Assembly: GCA_027579435.1 (NCBI GenBank)
Contig: JANBPK010000706.1
Location: forward strand, 1-64,000
Direction: 5' to 3'
Source: Candolleomyces eurysporus
Taxonomy: Eukaryota > Basidiomycota > Agaricomycetes > Agaricales > Psathyrellaceae
DNA: 64,000 bases
In this document: positions 24,260-35,112 of the stretch, in pieces
Numbering within the stretch: position 1 is the first letter of the stretch
Layout: the number at the start of each line of letters is the position of its first letter
Notes under the pieces: model-generated
The model's database searches: none
Told to the model about the DNA's origin: nothing
The model's input: the letters and a program-made list of their open reading frames with translations, nothing else
Made by a program: the position numbers and the translations under genes

Positions 24260-26570
24260 ATGGTTAGAGCTTCACTATCGTCTCTCGTCTTAACCGCTCT
24301 TTTGCTTCCGAGTGCCACTTTCGGCGGTGTTGTTCCAAGGGCCCCGGAGTCGTTCGATTATGTTATCGTTGGAGGTGGGTATCCTTAGTCTTGTTATGTC
24401 ACGAACCTTATTGGCTTACGACGTCTGACATAGGTGGTGCTGCTGGGTCTGTTCTCGCAAGTAGGCTGTCAGAAAACAGCGGTGTCTCCATTCTTCTCTT
24501 AGAGGCGGGCCCTGAGTACGTGCTTTGTTTGTCTCATAGACTAAGATCTCTGATACCATTCTTTAATAGTAACCAGGGCGTGCCAGAAGGTATAATCCCC
24601 TACATCTATGGTCGCAACTTCTTCAGTCGTTATGACTGGAACTACACTCTCGTTCCGACACCTGGTCTCAACAATCGCCAGAATATGCCATACTTCAAGG
24701 GTCACGTTCTCGGTGGTTCGACCGCTATCAGTACGCCACTACTGCTGCCTCTAATCAACTAAAGTTGCGTTGCTAACTTGTCCATTTCAGATGGTATGAC
24801 CTATACTCGTGGACCCGCCTCGGACTGGGATCGAATCGCTTCCTACCTTGGGGATTCAAGTTGGACCTGGAACAACCTTCAAACTTTCTTCAAGAGGGTA
24901 GGATTCATTCGCTGTTTTATCAACAACAAGATTTCATCGCTGACTTCGTGACATGCAGAGCGAAGCGTTCGAGGCTCCACCTGGTCCGCCCAACAACCGA
25001 TACACCCCAAGTGTACACGGAACGACAGGCAACATTGGTGTTTCCCTGAATCTGAACAACCCATGGATCGTTCCCCCCACACTCCAAGCTGCCAGCGATG
25101 TCGGTTTGCCGTACAACCAAGACGTCAACTCGGGCAACCCCATCGGAATCAGCTGGCAACAATTCGCAATCAAGAACGGTGAACGGTCAAGTGCCGCATT
25201 TGGATACCTGACGGCTCAGAATGCTGCTAGGAGCAACTTGAACGTGAGGGTGAATGCGAAGGCGACAAGGCTTATTCCGGAGTCTGGCTCTCCGTTAACG
25301 TTCAAGACTGTTGAGTACGTGGATCAGGTTACTGGAAGTAAGTCGTCTTTCCTTCGTTCTGGGTTTCCTCTCATTGCTCTTGAATCTTGTAGGCACTGTT
25401 CAGGTTGTCGCCAATCGAGAGATCATCGTCAGCGCCGGCGTCGTTGAAACGCCTGTTCTTCTCCAGAAAAGTGGTCTTGGCGACGCAGCTGAACTCCAAG
25501 CCGCTGGTATTACCGTTCGTCTCAACATTCCTGCCGTTGGAAAGAGTGCGTTCCATGATTCACTTGTCGATACTTCTGCCTCTAATAATACCTTTTTGCG
25601 CTTGCAGACTTCATCGAACATCCGGGTGTCCCGCTATCCTGGTCTGTCAACACGACTCTCACCGATGACGAAATCGATAGGAACACAAATGGCCTGTTTG
25701 ACCAAGAGTTGCAACAATGGCAGAACTCCAGGACTGGCCGCCTTGCTCAGACTAGCTTGACGCATATCATGTACGGCCGAATCCCGTCGAACCACTCAAT
25801 TTTCCAGACAGTTGCAGACCCAAGTGGAGGACCTAATGCCCCTCATTTCGAACTCATTGTCGCGGTATGTTGCATCTCGTTTGCGATATCCTTACTCAAT
25901 ATTGTTAACTGACGCTTCGCTTATGTGCGCTCAGAACAAATGGACGACACAGACCCCTCGCCCCGCGACAGGAAACTTCATTGGGATGACCAACTTTGTC
26001 ATGTCGTCCACTTCAGGTACGAGCTTCCCTGCCTCTTCTCGAATAGTGCTTCTAATATCGGGATTTCTAGCTGGCTCAATCAGGGTTAACCCGTCCAACC
26101 CTAGCGGTCCTCCTCTTATCCACACCAACTCCCTGAACACCGCGATTGACAGAGTCATCATGCGTCATGCTCTTCGAACTGCAATTGCGTATATGAGGAG
26201 TCCTGCTTGGGCACCTTTCAATATCCAACCTGCATTCGACGCTTCCGTTGCCAATTCCGATGCAACCTTGGATGCTTTCATTGCCTCCAATGCGTTCGGT
26301 GGTAGGTCTATGCTCAAACTTTGAACCTTCGGAGGATTCTCTGACGTTCCTGCCCTTTAGGTGCTCATGGTGTTGGCACAGCTAAGATCGGTCGAGCGAA
26401 CAGCCCAGCTGGGCAAGACGTCGTTGGACCCAACTTCAAGGTGAAGGGCGTTCAAGGTGTCCGAGTTGTTGATGCCTCTATCTTGCCTTTCGTTCCCAAT
26501 GGGCATGCGATGGTGCCCGTTTATATTGTTGCGGAAAAGGCCGCGGATTTGATCAAGTCGGGGAACTAGG
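24260..26570 (+). CDS. Secreted GMC oxidoreductase (aryl-alcohol-oxidase-like, AA3_2 type)
   Basis: Multi-exon gene. A signal peptide (MVRASLSSLVLTALLLPSATFG) leads to the FAD-binding start FDYVIVGGG, with GGAAGSVLASRLSE and LLLEAGP. Then come YFKGHVLGGSTAIN and MTYTRGPASDWDRI (GMC signature 1), and the second signature EIIVSAGVVETPVLLQKSG. Near the end, AHGVGTAKIG and NGHAMVPVYIVAEKAADLI carry the two conserved active-site His positions. The canonical HPVGT is HGVGT here. Length is near 590 aa, usual for this family, which oxidises alcohols and supplies H2O2 in lignocellulose decay. At least eight introns. Stop at 26568-26570. Convergent with the paralogue at 27448-30015. Confidence 0.9.
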
Positions 26571-26768
26571 TGATGTGTCAATGAGCTAGTGAAGGGCGCT
26601 AGCTGTTTCATGGACGAAAGATCAAGAAGCACAACTCAAGTCATATCCTTGCTCATGTTTTCTCTCAATTAGCTACGCATTCCACCCTCATTTAATTGAC
26701 TTTATAATTTAACATTCATATCCTCACCTTCGTTCATTATTTATGCACCATAATACATTATCTCTGTT

Positions 26769-27053
26769 TCACAACCGTTTCGAACCGCTAAACTCTGGCC
26801 GGAAGTCGCGGCTCTTCGTTGGCTCCATCTCAGCGATCTGACTTGTGAAGTTATGCGCCGAAAATTCGGGATCTGGATCACTAGACATATCCGAATATAT
26901 TTTCAAAGCCCTCCCTTCGAAATCGTCAGGAATCGTCCCGGATTCTCTTGAGATGGTATATGTCTCTCCAGACACTATAACAGATAAAATAGGGCTTGGG
27001 ATTGCGAACAACTTCAACCTCTGGACTTTTGTCTGTGGGATGGCTGAAGCCAT
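26769..27053 (-). CDS. Hypothetical small protein between the GMC genes
   Basis: Single minus-strand frame of about 94 codons beginning MASAIPQTKVQRLKLFA. Acidic and polar after a short hydrophobic stretch (PSPILSVIVSGETYT), with no signal or domain recognised. It could be the last exon of a longer gene starting near 27240. Codon pattern looks protein-like, but there is no independent support. Confidence 0.35.
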   Translation of the reverse strand: MASAIPQTKVQRLKLFAIPSPILSVIVSGETYTISRESGTIPDDFEGRALKIYSDMSSDPDPEFSAHNFTSQIAEMEPTKSRDFRPEFSGSKRL

Positions 27054-27447
27054 CACCGTTGCTACTGGACGGGCTGGAGAGACCTTTGACGGTCCTAGGT
27101 CCGGTGTTACTTGGAATTCTCACAGCTTTACCTGCTAGATATACTCTGTCCGTGAAGAAGGAGGAAAAGGAGGGACGGTGTTTGATTATGGAGGCACGAA
27201 AATATTTATGTGCGAAACGTGAGTGACGACTACGCGAGTTCACGGTCTATAGTACAGACAAACAATGCATAAACGCCTTTTTATTGATTTTACAAGACAA
27301 AAACATGGCAGTCGTGACTCAAAATTTTTTAGAGGTGGTAGAGGTGCTTCACCCTCCGACGGGTAGTCTCCGAGTAGGCAAGACGGTCTATCCAAATCGG
27401 AAAGCCATCGAGCCACTCTGCGAGGACGTCTGCACACGTACGACTCG

Positions 27448-30015
27448 CTACGAGTTCTCAATCAAGTCGGCAGCCCGCTCTGCGAGCGCATATACTGCAG
27501 CCTGCGTATGAGCACCTGGAACGTGTGGCTGATTCAGAAAAAGAACCAGAGGGTCATCATCAGTCTCTGACCATCATCCCGAAACAATAGGCAAACATGA
27601 GGTACTTACTATCACAGATGCGTCAACCACGCGTAAGCCCTTCACTCCTCTCACTTTCAACTCTCCGTCCACCACCCTTCCCAACGCCGCAGTCCCAACA
27701 ACGTGCCAATAAGGATTCGAGATGGCTTTTAACCTGTCCTCGAACTCGCTCTTTGAGAGTACATCCGGATCTGGTCCTAGAAACCCTGTGATGTATCCAT
27801 CATGTGTCCAAGCGGAGGAGTTGAGAAAACGTTTGGTGATTCTGATGGCTTCGGTAAGTGCCAGAATGTCGAACGGATGCCGAAGGAACCCTAGGTCAAC
27901 GAGAGGTGGGTCGAGGAGATTTGAGGAGCGTAGAGCCACCGAGCCTCCTGTTGGAGTCGATTTTAGTCAGGCCACCATCTCAGGAGGCTGTAATGAGAAG
28001 AAACAAATGGAAGGAGGCGTGCGTACGAGATCTTGGGGTTAATAAGACAATTCGCACGTTGAGGTTCGGACCTGCTGGCTACGATAGTAGGGTCCCAAGG
28101 ATGTGGTTGGTAAGTGATATAAAGCATGCACAGTACAGAAAGAGTGGAATTACCAGTAATACAACCTCAAAATGCGCTGAGTTCTTCCCAGCAGATGGAT
28201 CGCCGTACAATTTGAACCCACTCCAATCATTGTGGAACCTCCCAAATACCAAGTGGTGCGCCGACACCGACTCAGCAAGCGGCCCTGTTCGGTCGAGTTG
28301 CCATTGTGCAAGAGCTGCAGCAGGATCGACACTGGGTAGTAGAGCATCTCACTTCATTAACATCTGAATGAGGCAGATGACGTGCCACCGAAAACGACTT
28401 ACGAAACTGCGGTATCATTTCTCGTCCAAGTGAGGAGGACAGAAATATGCTCGCTCATACCCTTCCCGACTTCTGGAAGGTCCACGGTTTGCTTCACACC
28501 GATGTTCTCGAGGTCAGGTTTATGTCCAATTCCGGAGTTGAGAAGAATGTGAGGCGTTCCAATCGTTCCTGCTGTGAGTATGAGCTCCTTCTTCGCAGTT
28601 GTTAATACACTTGAAGAATCGGGTTGGCCTACGTCAATCATCCAAGAATTAGCGACGGAGAGCCTAACTTCGAGGATGCTCACTTCGCGTGGCCCTGAGC
28701 TCTACAGATCTGATTTCCACACTCTTCGATGAGCTGTTAGTGGAGGGTTGCACTCGAGTCGCGACGGTATTCAGAAGAATGTCGAGGTTCAACCTCTGCC
28801 TGACGTCCTTCCCAAGGTACGCTTTAGCAGAACTACTTCGTTCTCCATTCGCTATAGTCCACTGCGCCCACGCTTCGATATACGAAAATGAAGGAATGCA
28901 TTATCAGCCCATTCAAACTAGGATTAAGTGAACTAAAATTCACTCACACAATCCAAGAGCATTCCCATCGTTCAGCTCCAAATTAAACCCTCTTCCAAAT
29001 CCTCCACCAGTGGCCAATTCAAGTTCATCCTCTTCAATGGCTCTCAAAGCTCGCAAGTCGAATGCGGACGGACCACCCCAGGAGAGGCTGACACCAACGT
29101 TTCCTTCATACCCGTGGAATTTGGGATCGAATTGACCCAAGATGGAGCGGTTGCCGACTGGGGGTCTCCAGCGTTCGTGCTAGACAACGGCTCAAGTTTC
29201 GTTCAGATGAATCTCTCCGAACATCTGGGACTGACCTTCTTCATCCAAGGCCACAATGCGTCCCACGACCAAACCCTCTTATTCTGCCCACTCGATGATA
29301 ACAATGCCTTTCCCCAGGAGTCGTAATCGTCTTTCGAGCCTCGAGTGTAGATCATCGCGTCTGTATAGTCAGTCAACAAACAATTTCGTGACCGGGGGTC
29401 GTGGCAGAATAAACTTCGGACAAAAAGTATTGAAAGAGTATTGAGATGACTCACTAACAGAGCTACTCCCACCCAGTACCTTCCCTCTTGAATACACAAT
29501 TGTCCTATTCCCAAGTCCCACCTGCGGTATCGTTTCGTAGTTCCAATTGAAGGTGGAAGCGTCGATCTGGGTGAAGAGACCCGGGGCGGTCAAGTTCAAG
29601 ACGCCTTCATTGCTACCGACGGGATGGTGGGGTGCCAGTGCGCGCGGGAGAGAGAGGAGCCAGTCAGTATATAAGCAAGCAAAAACAGGATACTGACTCA
29701 GGACCGGCTTCGACGAGCAGCACCCTCTTCCTTGCATCTTCGGATAGCCTGTTGGCAAGTACGGAGCCTCCAACTCCACCTACATTGACACAGAGTCTGG
29801 ATTCTACATCTTATGGAAACTGTACAAAACACCGACCACTCACCACCGACGAGAACGAAGTCGTAGGCCCTGGTCCCCTTAGACGAGTCTGATGTGAACT
29901 CTTCGAGACTCTGATACACCTTTGCGTCGGCGTTGTTAATCTGCAAATTGAGTACGCCCACGACGAGCACTAAGCTCAGAGACCGGAACCGAGACAGATA
30001 TACAGAGGAGACCAT
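27448..30015 (-). CDS. Secreted GMC oxidoreductase, second copy
   Basis: Starts at 30015 with a signal-like N-terminus (MVSSVYLSRFRSLSLVLVVG). FAD motif: YDFVLVGG then, after an intron, GVGGSVLANRLSE and LLVEAGPE. Then SRGKVLGGSSSV, DAMIYTRGSKDDYDSWG, ELILTAGTIGTPHILLNSGIG and, near the end, WHVVGTAALG and GAHTQAAVYALAERAADLI with both catalytic His positions. The last exon ends at 27448. About ten introns. The two GMC proteins are clearly divergent in sequence, so this is an old pair, not a recent tandem copy. Confidence 0.88.
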
Positions 30016-30441
30016 GTCCAGTGGATTTCGCGCGGTTCAACTTACGAACCTCGATTTGAGAGTTTATATATGGATTGAATGAACCTCGAAAAAGATGATC
30101 CTTACCACGACCACTACAACGTCCGAGAGAATTAGAACAAATCAAGACACAGAAAGACCACCTGCTTTCCTTTTTGACAGAGTCCTTGCTGACGAGTTCT
30201 TCCGACCAAGTAGGAGGTTCCTGGGGGCATGAACGGCGGCCGACAGCCTTGCCGTGATGAGTGAAACTCGAGAGCTCTTGACCCTTGATAAACACGTNTT
30301 TTTTTTTTTTTTGAAAAGAGACGATGGGTATAATAATCGTGCAGAGTACCCGAAGACGACACCATGAACCCGAAATATGAACATCTAGCGCCTTCACAAT
30401 CAGGCGCTCGCAAATCCACTCGAACACAGTATGAGCTCACC

Positions 30442-30759
30442 TCAAAATCTGCTCGTCGAAGTCAACGTGGGCTCCTTGTACATCTTTGCCACAAGCGCGA
30501 TCAAACACGCAAACATGCCCAGCTGGATAATCGTTTGCACTGCAGCCATAAACTTGAAGTATTCAATGCCTCTCCAGTCTTGTGGTAGAATCATTGCGGC
30601 GGGGCCGGGCTGATTGTGTGGAATAACGGTTGTACCAGTGGTATTGGTAGACGTCGGCGCTAGGTACGTAGCCGGCTCGCCCCGTTTAGAAAAGTAAGCT
30701 TGTTGGACGGGTGGAAGGTTTTTGACTTCGTAGCCTTGGGGTCGAGGCGCGTTTGACAT
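30442..30759 (-). CDS. 105-aa single-pass membrane protein, intact paralogue
   Basis: Uninterrupted 105-codon frame. N-terminus MSNAPRPQGYEVKNLPPVQQ, then a YFSKRGEPATYLAP segment and a Pro/Thr-rich linker. One membrane helix near the C-terminus lies within EYFKFMAAVQTIIQLGMFA and the residues after it. It is the closest relative of the gene interrupted by the KDZ element (pieces at 31636-31913 and 51074-51121), which rejoins to the same length. Function unknown. Confidence 0.75.
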   Translation of the reverse strand: MSNAPRPQGYEVKNLPPVQQAYFSKRGEPATYLAPTSTNTTGTTVIPHNQPGPAAMILPQDWRGIEYFKFMAAVQTIIQLGMFACLIALVAKMYKEPTLTSTSRF

Positions 30760-30863
30760 GGCGGCGGGATGATAGGGAAGGGGAAAGAAAGATCTACTTC
30801 GGAGTATCCTTCATAAATGTAAATGCCCATTGCAAGCGCGGCGCCAACGTTGTTGGATGGTTA

Positions 30864-31245
30864 TCAACTCGATTGTCGTGACGACGAAGGAGCCGGCGAT
30901 GAGACGATAGCCAAGTGGTATATGATGAGAAATTTGGAGCAATGATTCCGAAGCAGCGAGATCCTTACCATCACGGCATTTGATCTGGAATAACTGTCAT
31001 ACATACGTGAACAGACCATTGCTGCCACCCAGAATGTGAGGGGTTGAACAAGGGCAGCATGAAAGATGTAAGACAGAGAACCTGGAAAACCGACTGTCAG
31101 TTGACTATTCCGGGATGCCCAAAAGATCGTACTGACGCCATCATACTAGTGGTGTGGGCCCATTCATGGACGGGGACAGTCGGTCAGATTTGAACAGATT
31201 GTGGATTTGAGGCTCGTTAATGCCAAGGCGCGGAATGGAAGCCAT
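30864..31245 (-). CDS. Possible small membrane protein upstream of the 105-aa gene
   Basis: An ATG at 31245 opens MASIPRLGINEPQIHNL. A probable later exon (about 31090-30864) encodes SLSYIFHAALVQPLTFWVAA and further hydrophobic residues to a stop at 30864. The splice joining the two in frame could not be fixed, so the model is provisional. Same strand as, and directly upstream of, the 105-aa protein gene. Confidence 0.3.
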
Positions 31246-31635
31246 CCTTTGCCCTCGGGGCTATACGAGGTGTTAGCCTGCTGACCAGCCAGCCTTGCAT
31301 TGAGGTGTCCATCTGGACTACTCTACAAGCTATCTGGCGGCAATCGCGAACACACCCAACCTGTCGCGATAAAACAGCTTGGACGAGTGCGAGGTCAATG
31401 TGTTTATATCGAGCCTGAGGAGACTGCCAGATGGAGTCTTATCGTTGCGATGGCGAACCGGGAATGCTTCTTATGAGACGGAATTATTATACATAGGGGG
31501 CGACAGGTCGCCAGGAATTGAGGCCCAAGCCCCCAAGATCGCTTCATCCTTCCATCCTATGCCTCCTATTGTATCGCGAAGTCAGCTCATCGCGACTCAG
31601 TTTGTATAAACAGGAACTCACGCACGATTACGGGA

Positions 31636-31913
31636 TCATCGTATCCTTCTAAGAGTGATTGTCACCGTATCTCCATACAGCCTCACCACAACCGCTATCA
31701 AGCACGCAAACATCCCAAGCTGAATAACTGTCTGGGCAGCAGCCATAATCTTGAAGTACCGCATCCCTCTTCCCCGGTGTGGAATGATTGTCATCGAGTT
31801 CGTATCGGGGCCGTCATGTGGGATGGCGTCTTGACCGTTGCGTGCGGGGGCTAGATATGTGGTTGGTTCGTTACGTTTCGAAAAGTAGACTTGCTGGACG
31901 GGTGGGAGGTTGC
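31636..31913 (-). pseudogene. 3' part of the gene interrupted by the KDZ element
   Basis: Carries codons 14-105 of a paralogue of the 105-aa protein at 30442: NLPPVQQVYFSKRNEPTTYL through the membrane helix (YFKIMAAAQTVIQLGMFACL) to the stop at 31636. The first 16 codons are 19 kb away at 51074-51121. The target-site duplication (31906-31913) accounts for the shared eight bases. This piece lacks a start codon of its own; the in-frame ATG upstream lies inside the transposon terminus. Confidence 0.9.
31906..31913. repeat. Target-site duplication, left copy
   Basis: GAGGTTGC, identical to 51074-51081. Removing one copy with the element restores the host reading frame. Confidence 0.95.
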
Positions 31914-31997
31914 CGGATAACCGTTGAATCACCTGTGGGACTAAACAGCCCCAACCAGTGGGCTTCTCTGACCCCCACTGGTGGGGGTTTGCGTGAC
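31914..31997 (+). repeat. Left terminal inverted repeat
   Basis: Pairs with 50990-51073 in inverted orientation. The best-conserved blocks are GTGGGAC at 31935, AAACA, CCCCCAC, GTGGGGGTT and GCGTGAC. It contains a palindrome of the form CCCCCAC-TGG-TGGGGG, also present (with changes) in the right repeat, which could form a hairpin. Confidence 0.92.
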
Positions 31998-32351
31998 TTC
32001 AAACACGTGAAAGCGGTGGGAAGCCAGAGGGGATAATATAAATTGCACTGGCTGCTGTATACCGTACTCCGTAATGGTGTAACATAAAAATGAAATGTAA
32101 TACAGGAAGGCGTTGGGGACGTCACACAGTCCACCTGGAAGGCTCTCATGGCAGCAAAAGATTCCAGAGATGGCTCACCGAAAGTACTCGACAACCACAA
32201 GCCGTTCTCTCACGCTTGATGGAAGCAGGTTCGTACTTCCAGCCGAAGGCCTGCACACATTGGAAGGTATCAAAGACGTCGGCCCTTGGTTTTCGAAATG
32301 TCGGTAGGGTGAGGAAGGGCACCGAGCCTTCCAGTGATAATAAATGTAGAT

Positions 32352-33287
32352 CTTGAAGGTATGTGTCGCTTCCTGGATCTCTGACCCTGTCAATACAGAA
32401 GGCAAACGGTGCTGCTGTCGCAGAGCTATTCACAGAGGTTCTTACATAATCTTGGTTGAACTGTCATGAAGGCTCCTGAAACCTCTGTCGTAAAATCACC
32501 TCAAAAGCTGAAGGTCATCTGAGCACCTATAGCGCTCGTAGCTCAGGAATGGAAGTAACCAAGAATGCCAAGCACCGTATTCCGCTGTAGAATTCATAGT
32601 GCATGAACTTCGTGATAGTTGAGCTAAACGACTTAGAGGATTTCAGCAGCACCATACTGCACTTATAACGAGATGTTGGAAGAGGGACTCACCTTCAAAC
32701 ATGTCTTATTGAACGTAATGAAGAATTGTAGGACTTCCGGGGTGGGGTTTACCCACACCCAATTCAGTCCGGAAGTTGTATGGATTGTCCACTTGTGTTG
32801 TTCACTAACATCTGAAGGGATGGGCCGCTTCCTGTATCTCTGACCCTGTCGGTATGGAAAGCAAGCGGTGCTCTCACCGTGGAGCTGTTCACACACTGAA
32901 GAATAGGTTCCTACATAGCCATGATCGAGCTGTACACGAAGGCTCCTGAAACCTCTGTTGTGAAATCACCTCATAAGCTGAAGGTAATCGGAGCATCTAT
33001 AGCACTCAGAGCTCAAGAATGGAAGTGACCAAGAACACCAAGTGCCAGATTCCATTGGAAAATGCATAGCACATGAGCTTCGTAATGGTTGAGCAGCACA
33101 ACTCGGAGGATGTCAGCAGCACCGTGTTAGACTCACGGCAAGATGTCGGAAGAGGGACTGACCTTTGACTACGTCTTATTGAAAGCAACACGGAACTGTA
33201 GGACTTCTGAGGTGGGCTACTACCCAGACCCAATTTGGTCTGCAAGTTGTATGGATCATCCACATAGGCCATTTCCCTGACATCCAA
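32352..33287 (+). repeat. Two tandem ~460-bp subterminal repeats
   Basis: Unit 1 (32352-32811) and unit 2 (32812-33287) share CGCTTCCTG, TCTCTGACCCTGTC, GGCTCCTGAAACCTCTGT, GGAAGAGGGACT and AGTTGTATGGAT in order with an offset near 460 bp. Unit 1 is also present in the inverted copy at 1-460. Position just inside the terminus suggests transposase-binding or spacer sequence. Confidence 0.85.
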
Positions 33288-34285
33288 AGCAGACGAGAAG
33301 AACAATCTTCCCTAATCAATTGTTTGCAACCCACATGTTGGGGAAGCTGAGAAGAGCTTCAGGTCTGACCAGATTAGTTCTGAGAGGTGCCAGAGGACAC
33401 CTGTAGTCCCTACCACCTGTTGTCTGATGTTGATGGGAACTCCGAGGAAGCTTGTGACGTGATGGGAGGGCCTTTTCAACTTCCAGTAAGAGGAATGATG
33501 TGAATTCTGAATGTTGGAGTGCCTTCGTCCATCCCATGATGTTAGCATGGAAGTTAAATTTATAGAGGGTTCCATGGGCAGGAAGTGGACTGTCTGTTCG
33601 TGACTTGGACAGGAGCGACTATGATGATTGAATATTGAGTCACAGTGGCTCTGACAACTTCTGGTATGAAAACGCATGGGAGCAGAAGTTGCTGATAACT
33701 TCACTGACTGCAAGACTGCTCCTTGGAAAGTGCCCTGCATGCCTAAATTGTACTCAGGTTAAAACGAGAAGTGAGCTGGAACTCCTGCCTTGTTCTATTC
33801 AGTAAACAGATGCTTTGAGACAGAGGGTAGTGTGATCCAGAGGTATCTGGTTAGTGCTGTGAGTGGGTGCTAATAGCCCATTACCTGAGCTCTGAAGACC
33901 AACAGAGCACTGACACTTCAAGCAATTTGCAAAATGAAAGCATCATGGTAGCATTGATGCTCACCTACATTCATGGGAAGTCTGGGTATGCTTCTCAACT
34001 CATATTGGAATCAATCTTGGTAGTTGTCCGCAACACTTACATGTGCCAATTGCCTGAAGTCTGAAGTTGACGGAAAAATTGACCGAATCATGTCAGCTCT
34101 TTTTTAGGATGTGTCTGTCTCACATGAGGGATATGAAGTTGGCGGGCGCTTCCTCTCAAGCGCGCACATCAGTCAGCTGTAAAAGGAAGTTGGGATCACC
34201 TGACTGTTGTGAATGAGCTGGTTATTGCCTCCGAAAACTATTGGCAGCCGGCGCCCTGTCATCACTTTGTCCATTCCTGCCGGCA
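33288..34285. other. Non-coding left arm of the element
   Basis: About 1 kb without a supported gene, between the subterminal repeats and the first cargo ORF. Confidence 0.45.
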
Positions 34286-35022
34286 ATGTCGTACATTTCC
34301 ACTGAGGATCAAGACCTATGGCATGCTCTTCAACAAATAGGAAATCTCTTTCTCTATTCAACGACTCATTCGGGGCTCTATTGGGCTTTTTGGTATGTCT
34401 TTCTATTGATTGGAAAAACCCGCAAACCTGACTAACCATCTAATATCCAGGCCATACGATGAGGAGGAGGGTGGACCCGTTCATCCTGCCCGTCTTGTGC
34501 AGTGGTTAAATGTTCGAAAGTTAGGCTGGCCCTGCTTTTGCACCGTGGACGGCAAGGCACCGTTTTGCACTTTTGTCAAGAAGCCCGATGAGTGCAGAAT
34601 GGCATACTGTGGCCAGATCCCGTCCAAATGCTCTTTTCAAAGTCAGTATTAGCATCCTAGTGTAAGGTAGAAGCTTCACTGACTACACTTCTTCAGTAAA
34701 TCTTTCAAGTGCATATCTCTACTCAGCCAACTTGGCTGAGTTTCCAGATATGGTTCCCGGTCAACTCAAAGCCGACTTCGAGCGAGCTGCACTCTGTCAA
34801 CAGGTTGTCTTCCAGGCTGAAGATTTCGAAAGGTGTGAAAGGATTCAATCTGGGGAGGAAGATGGGAACCCTCAGGATGTGTTTGGGTACTTAGTGGGAT
34901 GGATTGGAGAATATACTGACATGCCACAAGATGAACACGAGTGGGAACCAGAAGTTTATGGATGGCCAACCCGAGATAACAATCCAAATTATGTGGATGA
35001 AGGCGAGGAATATGACGAGTAA
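34286..35022 (+). CDS. KDZ-element cargo protein A, acidic, Cys-containing
   Basis: Exons 34286-34392, 34451-34641 and 34697-35022 join in phase to about 207 aa, starting MSYISTEDQDLWHALQQIG. The central part has several cysteines (WPCFCTVDGK, FCTFVKKPDEC, YCG). The C-terminal third is very acidic (EHEWEPEVYGWP, DEGEEYDE). No domain recognised. It is tail-to-tail with the transposase, with 90 bp between stop codons. Its place between the subterminal repeat and the transposase makes it an element gene, not host sequence. Confidence 0.65.
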
Positions 35023-35112
35023 TACAACTGTCGTGCAATCAATGTATTCCCTACCAGAATAGATCGTTCTAATGGCGCCTCGTTTTTCAAAGCTCTCCAA
35101 AAAAGCAAGATA

